From: Apostichopus japonicus
Taxonomy: Eukaryota; Echinodermata; Holothuroidea; Aspidochirotida; Stichopodidae
Direction: 5' to 3'
DNA length: 64,000 nucleotides
NCBI RefSeq assembly: GCF_037975245.1
Contig: NC_092582.1
Span: forward strand, 1,781,001-1,845,000
Below are positions 14,401-29,090 of the stretch, in pieces. The position numbers and the translations under genes are program-made. How positions within the stretch are numbered: the first letter of the stretch is position 1; every line of letters starts with the position of its first letter. Under the pieces are notes generated by a model. That model saw only the letters and a program-made list of their open reading frames with translations. It did no database searches and had not been told where the DNA came from.

Positions 14401-17400
14401 CCGATGTCACGCGCATAATGAAAGAACAGGTTCTGAACACATTATATAACATTTACAGAAAAATGTTTCATAATTCTGTTAATTTTCATCGTTTAGAACA
14501 TATCGATAATAATTGAAAATCTGACTATCACCGGGAAATTGCATTACTTCAATAACGGTAGCAAATATATAAACCCCAACTCACCCCCTTATCACCCAAT
14601 CCACCCCCCCCCCCAAGGTTTTCTGTACAACTGTCGTGAAATTGTTATCATCATTATTATTATTTATCGACGTTTTCAAGTTCTTGTAATATCTACTGTG
14701 CCAAGTAAATGAAAACTGTACAATATATTTCAATGTTAAATTATTATCCCGTGACGAGCAAGACTGTTGTGATCATAACCACCTTGATTTCTGCTTAGCG
14801 AGAGAAAATCAATAAAAGCGAAATAATTCGTCGCCTATTCCAACGACATAATATAGTTGCTTAAAACCGTTTGATATTAGCAAACCGTAAAATTGAAATG
14901 TCATTTTTAATGGATTTTACATTCTATGTATCTTTCTCATCTCACGAAAACACCTATTTTCCCCAAATACGTGTTCCCTATATCACAAGAATCAGATTCC
15001 TTTCATCTGAAACACAATTTAGAAGTTGAACGGCTGTGAATAAGATCGATATTTCATGTACAGAATGACAGTGATTTTTTCGACTAAACTCAGACACGAT
15101 ACAACAGGAAAACAATAGAGCGCAGTGTATATAACAATAGAGAAGAATGGAGAATGAAGTATAACAACGGAAAACCAAATATAGAACAATAGAGAACTCT
15201 ATAGAACGAACACAAAAGAAACGATAAATGAACGCTAAAATAATATGTATAGACTTTAATTGCATATGGAATATACTCGGCCCGAGAGGCAGTTTATTGT
15301 ACAACGGTAAACTGTCACTTGTGTATGCGCATGGGAGAAGCCGAACGGCTTGTTACTTAGACCTCATGTCGGGGTGGTGTGGTGTTGGGGGGCTCTCCAA
15401 ATTATAGTTTTAGCTCTTTTTGGATTTATCAATATTTGGAAGACGATTTAAGATGTAGAAAATCATTCATATTTCCTGAATGAAAAGCCCACCTTACTTT
15501 GGCCGACCAATGACCCACGACCTTCCAAGATTAGTCCTATCTAGTTGCATCACATCCAATGCCAGCGGCGTTAACGACTCGACCATATAACTGGTAGAAA
15601 CACCACCAGTATATATGACATTAATATACTGCGAATGTAGATTATTTCATCTATAGCGAATCATCATTGAGAGTTCTGATCAACATATAGGAGGTCTATG
15701 ACAGCCTAACAAAGCGTTTTAAGTTAAGATTCCGTTTGTTAAGTTTGAGATCCTTGTTTCTGCATCTGAATTTCAACTTAACTTCTAATTTGTTATGAGA
15801 TGATATAACTTGTAAATGGCTGTTATCATCACTTCATGCGATAACGTAATAACTCAAACTTACTAATATTTTCGACAAATATCTTAACTGTTACAGATAA
15901 AAGTAACATACTCCATGCGGACATCCTGGTAACAAGTCAGATACGCCATGTGGACAGTCACATGCGCATATCATGTATCATAACCTCTTGCTTGTAGGAA
16001 AAGGTTATGTACAGGACGATAAATGATACGGTGTTCTCAATTTTAACCAAGGCAATAGATATATATATCTTGTGAAGAAGTACTTACTATAACTACAGAT
16101 TATGAATAATTATATACTACTGATGAATATTTATATACAACGTTAATATGCGAGTTGATGTTTGTCGCATTTGGATTATTTCAAAAACAGACGAAATGTT
16201 TTACAATTTGGCATCCTTCTTTAAGGGTCTTGACATAGGTACACTTATTCAAACTAAGCTGTAAAACAGGACACACATCAAAATGGACATCATAGGACAC
16301 TCGTTAATTTGGCGATTCCCCAATATAGAAAACTCAACAACCTTATAAAGTCGTAACTACAGGTCCAAAGCATTAGACCTTTTGAAACTCTAGAATTCTA
16401 AACATTAAAAGTACTGTTTATTTATTGACAAAAAAAAAAGTTGTACGGTTAATGTTTCACTACAAGGGTTAATTTAGATTCTTCGAGTAAATCCCCATAA
16501 AAAGTTCCCGTTTTCTTTTCATTTTTAGCCTACATTACATAAAATTTAACATATTTTTAATGTTATCCACACAGCAGTTCTATTTATTTATTTCCAAAGA
16601 AGATCGAAATAAAAAAAAAAAAATCAAAAATATTTCCCGTATACTTACTGTGTTGGTAGTTCTGAATTTCAAGCACTAAAGGTTGCCTACCGTTCGTTCG
16701 ATCCGGACCTTGGTCTCCACTATAGCTTACTCACGAAGATGAACAAATTCGACAGATATCTGGAAACAGTTGTTGCAGGGATAGATTAACTGAAACAAAA
16801 CGAGTCAATTTACCGGAGGAGCTTCTCGCGTTACTAAATAACCACAGGCTAATCTCAATAGCTGCCAGAAATCGAAGTATATAGATTAAATTGCCAACAC
16901 GTCTCCCAAAAAACGCGTAGCAGACACACACGATAACCTTATCAAAGTTTTGCGTTACGAATTGCAAGTGCGGTCGTTAAGAGTGAGGTAGTAGCAAGAG
17001 CCAGGGAGAGGGAGCGAGAGACAGAGAGCGAGCAAGAGAGAAATGATTGAGAAGAAAAGAATGAGATGGAGTCTTAAAGGTAATGTCAATCAGGTGAAGA
17101 TGGAATGAGATACAAAACAGGGGCGGAGTCAACCAATGACGCAAGAATGAAAAGGGGTGTGTCTTATGGCGATAAGAGTTTATTAAACTTTTAATGATTA
17201 AAAAAGCGAACAAAGGGGATAGGGTATAAATAAGGTAACGAAATGAGACCTGTGGGAAGTACATACGTGGGTGAACACACGCATGGGAGGGAAGGGTAAA
17301 GCAATTGTAAAGTATATATCATTCGTTACTGGTAAAGTTGTAATTTGAACCATCACGAGAAACGATAAACAAGTCTCGATGAACAGACAATGAAAAGAAA

Positions 17401-17984
17401 ATGGATATATTGATCACATATCATATTTTATTATAAAAGTTGTTGGGACATCTAGCAATGATGACGTTTATTATTGCACATGTCCTTGTGTTGTTGACAG
17501 GTGTAATATGCGAAAGTCTTGTCTAAGAACCATCTGTAATATACCAGAATATGAAAGGACAACAAGAAGCATAAAAGAGATATTTGCTATTTGTACCTGG
17601 CATCATAGATAGCAATCCTTCTGTTTGTAAGTCCAGATTAATAATTGCGTATGTAACTTATAAGAAGAAAAACTATTCACTATTGACAACTAAATAGCTA
17701 ACTGAGAGCACTGTCTATATTAAAGTTTCTTGCAATCATTTTTACATTCTCTTTTTGTTCTTTGAAGAAAAAGGAAGCCGTTAACTTAAAAGTTCAGAAA
17801 TGGTGCACATGCAGGGTGGTGCTAGGTCTCATATATTCTTTATCTTCACTGACTCTACTTCTGCCCAAACAGTTCACAAATAAAATGTGCAGTTAACAAA
17901 TTTCACCCAGTGCTCTGTATGACATGCATGTGAACAGGAGTGGAATGGGGCATGGTTAACTATATTGTTCCACTGATTCAACCC
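11481..17984. other. No gene seen; simple repeats only
   Basis: Includes (TA)n at 11,541-11,590, poly-C runs near 12,778 and 14,606, a (GT)n/poly-G patch at 13,925-13,975 and a purine-rich GAGA patch at 16,980-17,050. CRE palindromes lie at 13,396 and 13,879. Open frames of up to 108 codons occur but lack splice context or protein-like composition. A B-box-like GTTCGATCC at about 16,695 has no convincing A box. Confidence 0.55.
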
Positions 17985-18175
17985 GAAAGCGCTTGGGAAT
18001 CAAAACAAGTGGTGCGTATAAGCGCTTTGGACGAAACTCACCTTTTTTTGTGACCAAGATAACACTGGCTCCTTCTGGCTTTCTAACCTGGTGGGGCCTT
18101 CTCCGCGTTTGACCCAGCGGTACACCGGTCCGAGTCGATAAACCGTTAGGCTAATAAGCCCCTGTGTGTGAAAGA
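17985..18175 (-). mobile_element. tRNA-derived SINE fragment
   Basis: On the minus strand, an A-box-like TAGCCTAACGGTTTATCG (18,153-18,136) is followed by TCGGACCGGTGTACCG and a weak B-box-like GGGTCAAAC (18,115-18,107), with spacing usual for a tRNA head. The body carries AAGCGCTT twice (near 18,026 and 17,995), a motif also found in the tails of some SINEs and LINEs. The boundaries are approximate. Confidence 0.55.
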
Positions 18176-21100
18176 GCCTGAACAAGATCACACTTCAATC
18201 GATATATCAGAGTAAGAAAATGCCCTAGACAATAGCTTCATGTTCAGCTGAATGTACATTGTTTGTAACATTGCTGTAAATGACCAAATGTTAATGTATA
18301 GTCTCTTACACGACTCCACGCAAAATGTTCCTATAAATATATTTCAAAATTTTAATCCAGTCTGCAAAGAATTGTTCTGTATGTAGATGAAAGTATAACA
18401 TTAATGGATGCAATGATGCATATACTGTAAAACAGATACCACGGCTGTATATTTGAATATGCAAGACTAATAATACTAGTTGAAAGATTAATTAAACCAC
18501 ATATTACATTTCTTTACCATTTGTGTTTGAATCTAACCACAGTAATGGGTAAATTTACATATGAATAATTTAACTGGAAGATTACTAAGGAGAGCGATCG
18601 ATACGTCACTCTGATACACAAGAAAATAACAAAAACAGAAACAAAGGAAAGAAAATATAGGCCTATAAGAAAAGAGAAAAATAGATGGAATGGAATAGCA
18701 ACAAAAGAATTTAAAAAAAAGATGTTGGTGAGTTGTGAGAGGGATCTGGTTTGTATTCTGAAAGTGGATTTGAGTCAGCGGGATTAGTGGGGATTAATAT
18801 ATTGGTAAGGTACTGATAAACAGTATGAAGGCTCTTCATAATGGATTACCATGATGCTGTTTAGTTTAATCCTTGGTTCTTTTTGGGAATAATCCAATAT
18901 ATCTACTTTAATGTCGTGAGGTTATAGGCGCATGGGTTTCTCTTGTTACTGAAATAGCTGATGGTTGCAATTATTTGTAGCAATTTTAATATTCATGCAG
19001 GTTTATATATTTGAAGAAAAAACAAACATGACAAGCTCATGACTTTGCAAAGGAGGTCATGACTTAAGTTTGTACTTTCATATATTTGGCCAAAATGAAG
19101 CGAGTTTAATTGTCAATTTGATCGAAATTGATTTAATTTAGACACCCACAGCTTTTCTCCTCTTCATTTTTCTGTTGTAATATATAACTACTGTTTTTGT
19201 TTTAATCATCAAACGGTAATTGTCGAATCATCAGTGTCTATGTATTTATTTTGTTCTGTATGGATGGTGCTTTAATAAACGTTATATCGACCAAGGCAAA
19301 ACGCTGTTTAGGAGTAAAGTGGTTAAATTTCCGTTTAACAATTCCATTGCGCAGAACGATGCCCAGTGCGACAATGCGGAATCTCCGCCCCCCCCCCCCC
19401 GAGGTTTCTATCCGGAGGGGGCGAGAGTTCTTCGAAAGTTGATCAGCCTTAGCGAGATCTTCTGTATTAGTGTCGAATTAACCCCTGCATAATATACACA
19501 ACAGTGGATTATACATACAATATAGTGAAATTTTGTTCCTCAATAAGATATTAGTAATTAATGCTATCTTGTAGTAAATTCGGAGAAGAGATGACGATAT
19601 TGAAAATATAGTCCTGTCGTTTCACGTTGAAAACATGCACTTCGATGGTTTAGTTTGTTTTTAATTATAGTCAAAAAGTTTAGGTCAATCGAAAACAGAT
19701 TTTACTATTAAAATGAAAATAAATGAATTTAGTTTCAAGTTTAAGTAGGTCGTCATCACATTAAAAAACGTTTAGAAGTTACATGCGCAATATATTAATA
19801 TTGAGAGATTTATGAATGATTATAGAAACGAAATATTGTATCTTTTGAAGAGTAAATCGGATAGTGAAAGGGGGAAATGTCCAATTCTAGGAATTTCAAA
19901 CTTAACCATCTACTCAAGTTATAGTGATTTATCATGTTTTTAACTTTTCCCAACATTTTGTTCACAACGGTCGTGTTAAATTATTTACCAATTTGTAGCG
20001 ATTTGGCACGTTTTAAGCTGACTTTTAAGCATCGTTCTTACAAACCTATTTTGAACGATATACTACCTGCCATTGTAATCTATAATTTAAAGTCGATTCA
20101 ACATACTCATTTCACCAATCCCTGGAATTGCTTTTTAGCTAGCTTGTTTTGCAACCTTCAGGTATTATAATTTCGAAGTATTAAAGAACAAGTTTGGTAC
20201 AAGTTTTGATGTATATATATATATATATATATATATTGTTTGTGGTAACTTCTATACAGTACGGTTTTTAACCATTACACACACTCGATGTCACGAAGAG
20301 ACTCACATTACCTGTTTAACTGTATTTATAGGCCTCTTAATTACCACCCACTAGTAAATAAGGCCATCCGATGATAGAAACTTTGATTTATCAATCCTTT
20401 AAATAGATGTTTTAACCTAAATTTGAGTCTAATTTTAAAATCACTTATCAATTAATTGCACTAAATGGAGTTGCACAGTGGGTGATTGAAGTGAGAGATT
20501 TAAAGGTGTGGTGTGGTGTGGGTTGAAGAAAGTAGCGGTGCGATCTATATTTAGTCTCCCTTCCAAATATGTGATGTTTATCACTGGAAGATAGATAACC
20601 TAAAAGGAATCAATAATTCAGGACAGGTCTGTGAATAAAGTCTTAATTTAAATACAATAGGATAAATTTGTCTGACAGCTTCACTTTCAAAGACAGGAAA
20701 AGAAGCGCTATTAAAAGGATTGTATAGGGGAAGCGTAAAACACAACGTAAACACCCTATTTTGTCAGAAGTGTGTACATGCTATTTCTTGTCGGCGGTTC
20801 TTACGATAAGGTAACAAGAATATCACACTATTGTTTTCTTAATTGGGTTTTGTTCCACTATTTCTCTCTCTTTTCTTGGCCTCAGTTTAATTATGACAAA
20901 TATTTCACTGCTATTTTTTCTTTCATATTTGTTGTTTGTTGTTATCATCAATTGATAAACCCATCTTTTTGTTTACGCGTTTAGTCCTTAACCTATAAAT
21001 TCATTAAGATTTCAAAATAAAATTATGTTTGTATTTGTGTGTTTCTATGTGTGTGTTATTTTTATCTGATCAACTTGCAATTAAAATCCTCGATTTTGTT

Positions 21101-21419
21101 CCAAATGATTTTGGCAATTTCAGACAGAGTTTTATACAACTCTATGTGAGTGTTATTCAAATACGAATCTCATCCCCATTGATTGATTGCTAGACGAAAA
21201 CAACTCAATCGTGCAAACAAAATCGTCGCTCAGACACCTTTTCATTTTTTCATACTATTAGCAATTTACAAATCGTCCAAGAAAGTAGTGACTTCATCAA
21301 GGCTTAAATTTGATGTTAAATTTATATATTTTGTGACTTTGCGATGTACAACCTCATTTTATCAGCCATTCACACCAGTAGAATCACTAGATACGAACTA
21401 AGACACAAAGGTTCGGTTT

Positions 21420-21482
<63 letters not shown>

Positions 21483-22550
21483 TTATATATATATATATAT
21501 AAATATATATATATATACATATATATATATATTTATATATATTTATATATATATATTAATATATATATATATTAATATATATTTTAAAAAAACCAGAGAA
21601 ATAAGATGTGGCACATAATTGACAAATAAGGAGTATTGTTTTAGAAGTTATATTGGAATTTTCAGTCCCCTGGGACCTTTGTCGGCAATCTCTGTTGAGG
21701 CCGGTGGTGTGTGACTTAATACAAAGGACCCAATCGATTTCTTTCTTCACGTTTATGTTTCGTTTCGGATTTGAAGTTCGAGGCAAAGAAAGAACATTTT
21801 AGGTTTCTGAGAGAATGTTTATATATGTTGAAATGTTCAGAAACGGGGAATCCTGCAAAATTGCCACGAATAGTGTTTTAATTGCCATGATCTTCAAATC
21901 CGTAACTGAACGAAAACGAAAAGAAATCGATTGGATCTTTCGTATTCTAAGTCAAACATCACCGGCCTCAACAAAGACTTATTTACCATATGTAGCTTTG
22001 CAGCCTCCATTAACTAAATTGATGAATGTGATCTTAATTTATTTAATGAACGAGTGTCCGAATGTCTGTATCTGTAATTGTATGTTAAATATCGGAAGAG
22101 GAACTCGTTAAGCTGCTTTAAAAGTTTGATTTCTTTAAGCTGGGTAGGTTCCTTTAATTTCACACCGTTCTTTCAACCTGAGTTTCTCTGTAGCTGTTTC
22201 TCTTCGTTCTTATTATATATTTTCTTTCTTTGTTACTTTCTTAGCCAGCGGTTTCATTCCTTAATTACTTCATGCATCTGGGTTCAATGAAGATTTGCTT
22301 CGTGATATCACGCGGTTAGCTAAATTTGATTGTTTTATTAAACCATACAAATGCAAGCTTTCGGAGTCCTTTGGGATTAAACTTATATACCTGGAAGATG
22401 GAACATAGAGAATTCCAAGAATTTCAAACTGGTGTAACAACCACTTTGTGCAAAGCTGCACGAATTGAAAGTATTCATAAGGACTTGTACATTTCAGGTG
22501 ATATGTAGGTGATTGTGTCATGAAAGTCATTTTCTGTGTTATCAGTAAAT
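18176..22550. other. No gene seen; includes (TA)n arrays
   Basis: (TA)n lies at 20,212-20,235 and, with palindromic interruptions, at 21,421-21,585. A poly-C run lies near 19,388. Small open frames have no supporting features. Confidence 0.6.
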
Positions 22551-22735
22551 GCCACGTTCACACTTTACACGATAAGATACGATATCATAATGTATGCTTA
22601 CACTCCATGCGATAATTGTATGTGATAAATGCATGGCCGACGTCGTGGTATCTTAGCGAGATTGTTTGTGATGCAAAACACTCATGTTGAACAGTATATA
22701 GGCTTACACTTCGCCAAACGATTTTACACTAAATT
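22551..22735. repeat. Diverged CTTACACT...CGAT repeat module
   Basis: Three copies of a phrase like TTCACACT-N-ACGATAA occur at about 22,557, 22,598 and 22,703. CCATGC at 22,605-22,610 pairs with GCATGG at 22,631-22,636. This could be the remains of a short inverted-repeat element; no target duplication is seen. Confidence 0.35.
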
Positions 22736-25700
22736 AATGATATTTTGAACATTTCGTGACGAAATATTTGCAACATAGTATTGAGAGATAATTGACATGA
22801 TGGACTTTATTGTCTATAGAAGGATATAATTTAATCAAACTACGTCACGCTTTATGAACAATAAGCAAAAACAGGATAGAATCGAAATAAATCAGTTTTC
22901 ATTTCTCAAATAGTATCATTCATGTATGAACTACTTATCTTAAACTGAGTAACTTACTCGCAGATGTGTCTGGCCATTTATTATTGGCAGCATATAATCA
23001 GCTATTGTTTCTACACAACAATAGAGTATTTGTTGTTGTATTTCACGCAGTTGACGTGCAAATGCTCACACTGGATATTTGATGCATTCCGTAACAATTT
23101 GATTCCTCTTTTGAATAATGAGAATATATCCACCACGATACAACTGTCATTGATTTCATTCTGTATACTGCCCGCATCTTGAAACTTATAAGACAATCAC
23201 TTTGTATAGTCCGTTGGGTTGGCCGGATTATGAGATGAGGTACCGTATGGGGCTATGGGATTATTGGGAATGGGGATGGGGTTATGGGTAAACGAGTTAC
23301 AAGAAGTCCAGTTGAAGAACGTGGTATATTAAATACCAGAGAAGTTGCTTTGCTTGTTTATAGAACAGCTGTAATTTCTAGAAGTGCGCATCCCTATAAA
23401 TCCCTCGTCAACCCACGTAACCATCTAGCTTCACCTCCAATGTGATCAACTTTGTTAAAGGTTATACCATACATCAAAACGTCAAATACTAATCTTTGCT
23501 AAATATATCAGTTCTGCGGTTCTAAACTTTGATGATAAATTGAATATATCAGTCACTCCTCTCTTCTTTTCCCATTTCCTTCAGGAAATGGTAAAATTAG
23601 CATCTTTATAACAATTTAGTTGAAACTTGGGGTGAAATATAACAGAGACCTATTATCGCTTCAACTTCTACTCTCTACCTTAGAAAATACCGTTCCTAGT
23701 TATTATGATCTATAAAGTTATTCCAAGTAGACGAAAATGTCGCCAAATTATACCCGATAAATAATGATTATAGAAGCCACTGGGACATAATTAAGTTAAC
23801 TTAAAGCAGAAATAGCTCACGTTTATATGTGTATAGCTATAAATAATTATATTCATTGTCATATTGAGCTATGGAATTATTGTTCACATATATAAGGGTC
23901 CGTGTAACCTTTGATTTGACAAACAAGTGAAGTACGTTCACCAAACATTGTATAATCTAAGAATGAGCTATATTCAAGAACACAACTTAACTTGCATTTC
24001 CTTCATTGTCTGTTCAAATAACTCAATTGGAATATTTTCAATATTTCGATGAAATTGTAGGACACTATACCATTGAGACTATGAATCGGGAGATTGACAT
24101 CATATGGTTGACATATAGTCGTGTTGAATGCTTCTTTATTCTGTTTGGGGAGATGCTTGTTTCTCCCATGAGACGTTTTGCAGTAACGTATTCATTATTT
24201 TACCTAACGAACGTCGATCTGCTTCTCTTAATCATAGAGTTTGTACCGACCATAGTTCGTGTCCCCATCGCGTGAAGACTTGAGAACGCATAGCTTCGAT
24301 TTCAGTGTAATGACACCAATGATGTCTAACCGGAGGGGGAATGAGTTTTCTATAAGTAAACTAAACTTGTTTTAGAGGATCAAATGATGTCAGTTTCTTA
24401 ATTATTACAGCAGTATCACGTCTATAAATTCAAGACCTACATGTCAGCAGTTTGTTTAAAGACGTAGCCTACGCCAGTTTCATATCGCAGTATAGGTATA
24501 GGCTTAATTAGCGTAGTTAAGCCTAAACTTGCAGTGGTTTCTGATAGCAGTTTGAAGCATTATTGGCTGGAAGAGTATAGATTGTGTAACGTTTGTGTAG
24601 AATAAAATCAACAGTGACTAACTGACGGCGCAAAGGATGAAAATTCGACTTGATTCGTATAACTTGTGTCAGGGCGCAAGGGGTGGGGGGGGGGCTGGTG
24701 ATAGGGACGCGGTAATATATAAAGGGCACAGTGTACAGGTGGCGACAACGTGTTCCTTGGAAACGTTGTATGTGGACGGGGAGGACGTGAGAAGACCCGA
24801 GCGGGTATCAACTGATGGTAGAGGGAGGCGGAGTCGGGGGGGGGGGGTTGTGATGTCAACATTATTTGTGTGATGTTTGTAATGAAACTCATTCTTTTAA
24901 GTATCTAAATGCTTATGATATAAATCAAGGTTTACCTTACGATACGACTTATGGACAAACAGAAAACACGCACACGGAAATTATGTCTGTAGATAAGTTT
25001 TCTGACTTTAATTAATCCTGCGACCCATCGAACCATTTTCACTACCTGCGTTTGGGTCGCTCACCATGGTTTACGGGCCGTCGGTTTAAAACTACTGTTG
25101 CCTAAAGGTACTGTTCGGTAGGAGTAAAATTTATTCCATAAAAGTGGTTATCTTGAACACTTGAAAGCGGTTGAATCAGGAGTGTTGCTTGATGGTATAA
25201 TGTATCTATATATAAATAAAACCCTTTGCTACTACGAGAAAGCTCTTGGTCAAGTTTTGTTGAAATGATTTACTTTCCTTTCATAATCTTCAATTTGATT
25301 TCTCTTTGTATAGGGAACACTTAAAACGCATTGCCTAGCAGTCAATGTACTCCAGTCAGAGTACAAAATCCATTTGAAGAAAATTTACTCAAGATAGATA
25401 CGACTGGTCCACGAGAACCCCCCAAAAAACTGGATCCACTCTCAACCCCTCAGATCGAGTCTGTAAACACGTGGTTATAGCGTTATTACGCCATGAGTAC
25501 CACAAGCCCCTTGGATAGATAATTCAAATGAATATTTCAAGTGTTGTAATAACTGCCTCAATGTGGATTGATGACAACATTATATATGGGATTTTTCTTT
25601 GTAATCGTCTTAATTCTGTCATGAAAGACTCATGTTGTTTTCTGTAAACTTTTATCTTTGTAACCATTTGGCATAAAGCAGGGTTGGTGATGATGATTTG

Positions 25701-25850
25701 GTTTACAACCATCTTGTAATGCGGTCGACAATTCCTTAACTCATAGAATTTAGGAAAATTGCAAAAATAGTTATTCATTTTTTTAATTTTTTAAATCGAA
25801 TCCACAGTGATGTAGTTATTCGGTTGTAAGAAGTACTATATATATCTATA
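22736..25850. other. No gene seen; one GC-rich patch
   Basis: A GC-rich patch with poly-G runs lies at 24,665-24,850. Frames across it are Gly/Arg-rich on one strand and Pro-rich on the other, as expected from G-runs. No gene can be supported. Confidence 0.55.
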
Positions 25851-26145
25851 AACTAATAAGCTTGACGTACTGACGTAACATGAATATTCATACACAATTT
25901 ACAATTGTTATTGTTTTAATGTAGACTACGCTGTTGTTATCGTACCTGTTGAAAACGTCACATAAATAGGACTTACTGCAAACCAATCACCTGGAATTAC
26001 TTACGTTACATGAATATTCAAATATAATTGTTAATGTTTTCCATGCAGCCTTCAGTTGTATAATCCTATGTCACGCCTATGAAAACGCCGTGAATGTTGC
26101 GCGTACTGATTGTAACCAATAAGCATGGATTAATGACGTATCCAC
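25851..26145. repeat. Tandem repeat, about 131-base period, with CCAAT and ATGAATATTCA modules
   Basis: Just over two diverged copies. Each has a TGACGTAACATGAATATTCA-like module (25,871-25,890 and 26,001-26,020). The CCAAT-type phrases AACCAATCAC and AACCAATAAGC occur at 25,981 and 26,114. The copies differ by substitutions and small indels. Confidence 0.65.
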
Positions 26146-26439
26146 AGAGTTTAGTTTCTCTCCAAGTGACAAGTACTCTTGAAGATGATATTTAAAATGG
26201 AAAGGTCATGGAATTAATGAAGTATTTAGCCTAACGAATCTGCCCAAAACGGCGACAATTTAAATGTTAAATACAAGTTAAGCCCCACTGTTTGGGCTAA
26301 TATAATGATTTGCTGTGAAAGAAGTTAAGGACTTAAAGTGTTGAAAGAATTTCAGTCTGTAGGTCCCTGACAGCTGGTTCGACAGTTCCCAAAGCGTTGT
26401 GTAAATAGTGTTTTTTTTTGTGCCTGATTCCTGGCTGAC

Positions 26440-27500
26440 ATATCATCTGATGACTGACTGCCTCACTGACTGACCCATATATGTAACTGACTCACTGCCT
26501 GCTTAACCGTTGACTGAATAACAGTCTGAAGAACTATGTGCCTATCAGATGTATGTCTGAATGTCTGGCAGACTAACTGACTATCTGTCTGCGTAATGAC
26601 TGAATGACTGTCTAGCTTGTTAAATGACTGTCTGTTGGAAAGACTAAGTATCTATCTGCCTGCCTGATGACTGACCGACTATCTTGTTAAATGACTGTCT
26701 ATATGACACATTAAACGCCTATCTGCCTGTCCAAATGACTGGTTGACTGTCTTGCTAAATGACAGTCTGTCTGTCTGTCTTTGTCATTGACTAAGCGTAT
26801 ATCTACCTATCTCATGACTGACTGACTGTCTTGTTAAATGACTGTCTGTTGGAAAGACTAAGCATCTATCTACCTGATGACTGACCGACTGTCTTGCTAA
26901 ATGACTGGCTGTCTGATTGACTAACTATCTATCTGCCTGCCTAATGACTGACTGACTATCTTGTTAAATGACTGTCTATCTGACACACTAAGCGTCTATA
27001 TGCCTGCCCAAATGACTGATTGACTGTCTTGCTAAATGACTGTCTGTCTGTCTGTCTGCCTGTCTGTCTTTGTCATTGACTAAGCATCCATCTGCCAGCC
27101 TGATGACTGACTGACTGTCTTGCTAAATGACTGGCTGTCTGATTGACTTAGTATCTATTTGCCTGTCTAATGACTGAATGACTGTCTTGGTAAATGACTG
27201 TCTATCTGACACATTAAGCGTACATCTGCCAGCCTGATGACTGACTGATTGTCTTGCTAAATGACTGTCTGTCTGTCTGTCTGTCTGTCTGATTGACTAA
27301 GCGTCTATCTGCCTGCCTGATGACTGACTGACTGTCTTGCTAAATGACAGTCTCCCTGTCTGTCTTTGTCATTGACTAAGCGTCCATCTGCCAGCCTGAT
27401 GACTGACTGACTGTCTTCCTAAATGACTGTCTGCCTTCCTGATGACTGACCATATTGTTGAATAACTGTCTAACTGCCCGAATGACTGTCTGACCTGATT
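26440..27500. repeat. CTGACTG satellite with higher-order order of about 68-base monomers
   Basis: About 13 monomers, each with GACTGTCTTG(C/T)TAAATGAC and then a variable middle. The middles fall into classes (GTTGGAAAGACTAAG, TATCTGACACATTAAG, GTCTTTGTCATTGACTAAG, GATTGACTAAG) that recur in a partly regular order. This indicates amplification of multi-monomer blocks on top of a CTGT/CTGA simple-repeat base. Confidence 0.85.
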
Positions 27501-28204
27501 TTCTTCACTTACTGACTTTTTCCAGACAATCTGCATCGTTCATCAAGTACTCTTTCTTAAATAAATGTTCATGTCCAAACTTGCGTAAAAGAATGTTAAT
27601 TATATTTGAGTTGATCGTAAGATAACAATCGATAGTAAAAGAATAGACCTCCGTATGACGTCGAAAGGCTTCATTAAGAAATGACATCAAAATTCCCAAA
27701 TGTAAAAGAGTGTTTGAAGGGTTGACTAGATGGCTCCGTTACTAATCCTCAATTCACCTTACGAATGCAGTTTCTGACGTGTCTTAGTTTGTATGTGAAT
27801 GTCAAACTGTCTTGGGGGACTAATGTAAACACCGCAACGTTCGCCAATGTACTATCGTGACGATCAAAACTAATCAAAATTTACATTTTAATTGGACAAT
27901 TTGGTTTCTGAAGTTCTGATGAGATCATTTTAAAAGTAAAGAGTTTCTCCCTCTTTACTCCTGTCCTTTTTCAACTGTCAGAAATTGTATTTGGATCTGG
28001 TTTATTAAGTAGAGACTGATGGACAACGATCCATGTCAAAGGTCACACATACCCCCCCCCCCCCCAACACTATTATACGAAGAAAAAACCCAGCTGTAAC
28101 ATTCAGATAACTGGATTCATGTATGAAGACTAACATCTGTCACTATACAAATCGTTTCAGGCGAAATAGTAGCTTTTTGCATTAATGTTAATACAGATGA
28201 CCAA
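27501..28204. other. No gene seen; poly-C run
   Basis: AT-rich sequence between two tandem arrays. A run of about 15 C lies near 28,051. Confidence 0.6.
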
Positions 28205-28790
28205 GCAAAGCAATCCCACCAAACATAAAAAAATCCTTACCAAACATTGAAATTCTTTACCAAACATTTACAAACGCTAGCAACCATCCTCAATCCCTAG
28301 AACACATTTAAAATACCTACCAAATACCTACCATACCTATCAAACTCTACAATATCTACCAAACATCTAAACTCCTTACCAAACATCTACAATCACTACC
28401 TAACATCTAAAATTCCTAACAAAATGCCCAAATTTCTACCGAACATCTGCAATACCTACCAAACACTCACAATTCTTACCATACATTTACAAAATCCATA
28501 CCAATCTTCCGCAATCCATACCAAAGCACTGAATATTTACCAATTCATACAATTCCTGGTACACATCTGAATTCCATACCAATCACTCTAGATCCCTATA
28601 CCAAACATCTACAATCCCTATCACAAACATCAACAATCCCTACTAACAGTTACAATCCTTATCCAAACATCTATAATCCTTATACCAAATATCTATAATC
28701 CTTGTACCAAACATCTAAAAATCATATAATAAACATGAACAAACCTTGACAAATATCTGAAATCCATACCAGACATCTGCAAACCTTTTA
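28205..28790. repeat. Diverged minisatellite, about 20-base unit
   Basis: Recurring ACCAAACATCTACAATCCCT-like units, about 28 copies with many substitutions and one- or two-base indels. One strand is nearly free of G. No coding frame survives. Confidence 0.8.
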
Positions 28791-29090
28791 GCAGACTACG
28801 ACACATCTATAATTTAGCATATATGGATATAAAAATCCGAGCTGAACTTGATACTGTAATTAAATGCTGACGGACTATCTGTTTTTATAGATGCAGAGGA
28901 TGACCCATGCATACACCTTAACTGGGTGAAGAAATGTGAAATATGGCTAACAGTTTTCTTGACGTCATCATAAATGTGGAATATTGATTCATACTATACT
29001 TACACTTCAAATGTACAAGATATAATAATCTTGATTGGTACTTTGTGTACAAAAAAACGCAACAGACTTTTCACTTTCATCATGTTTCAG

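Noticed and set aside
24608-24892. Gly/Arg-rich plus and Pro-rich minus frames
   Set aside because: They arise from poly-G runs and lack start, splice or homology support.
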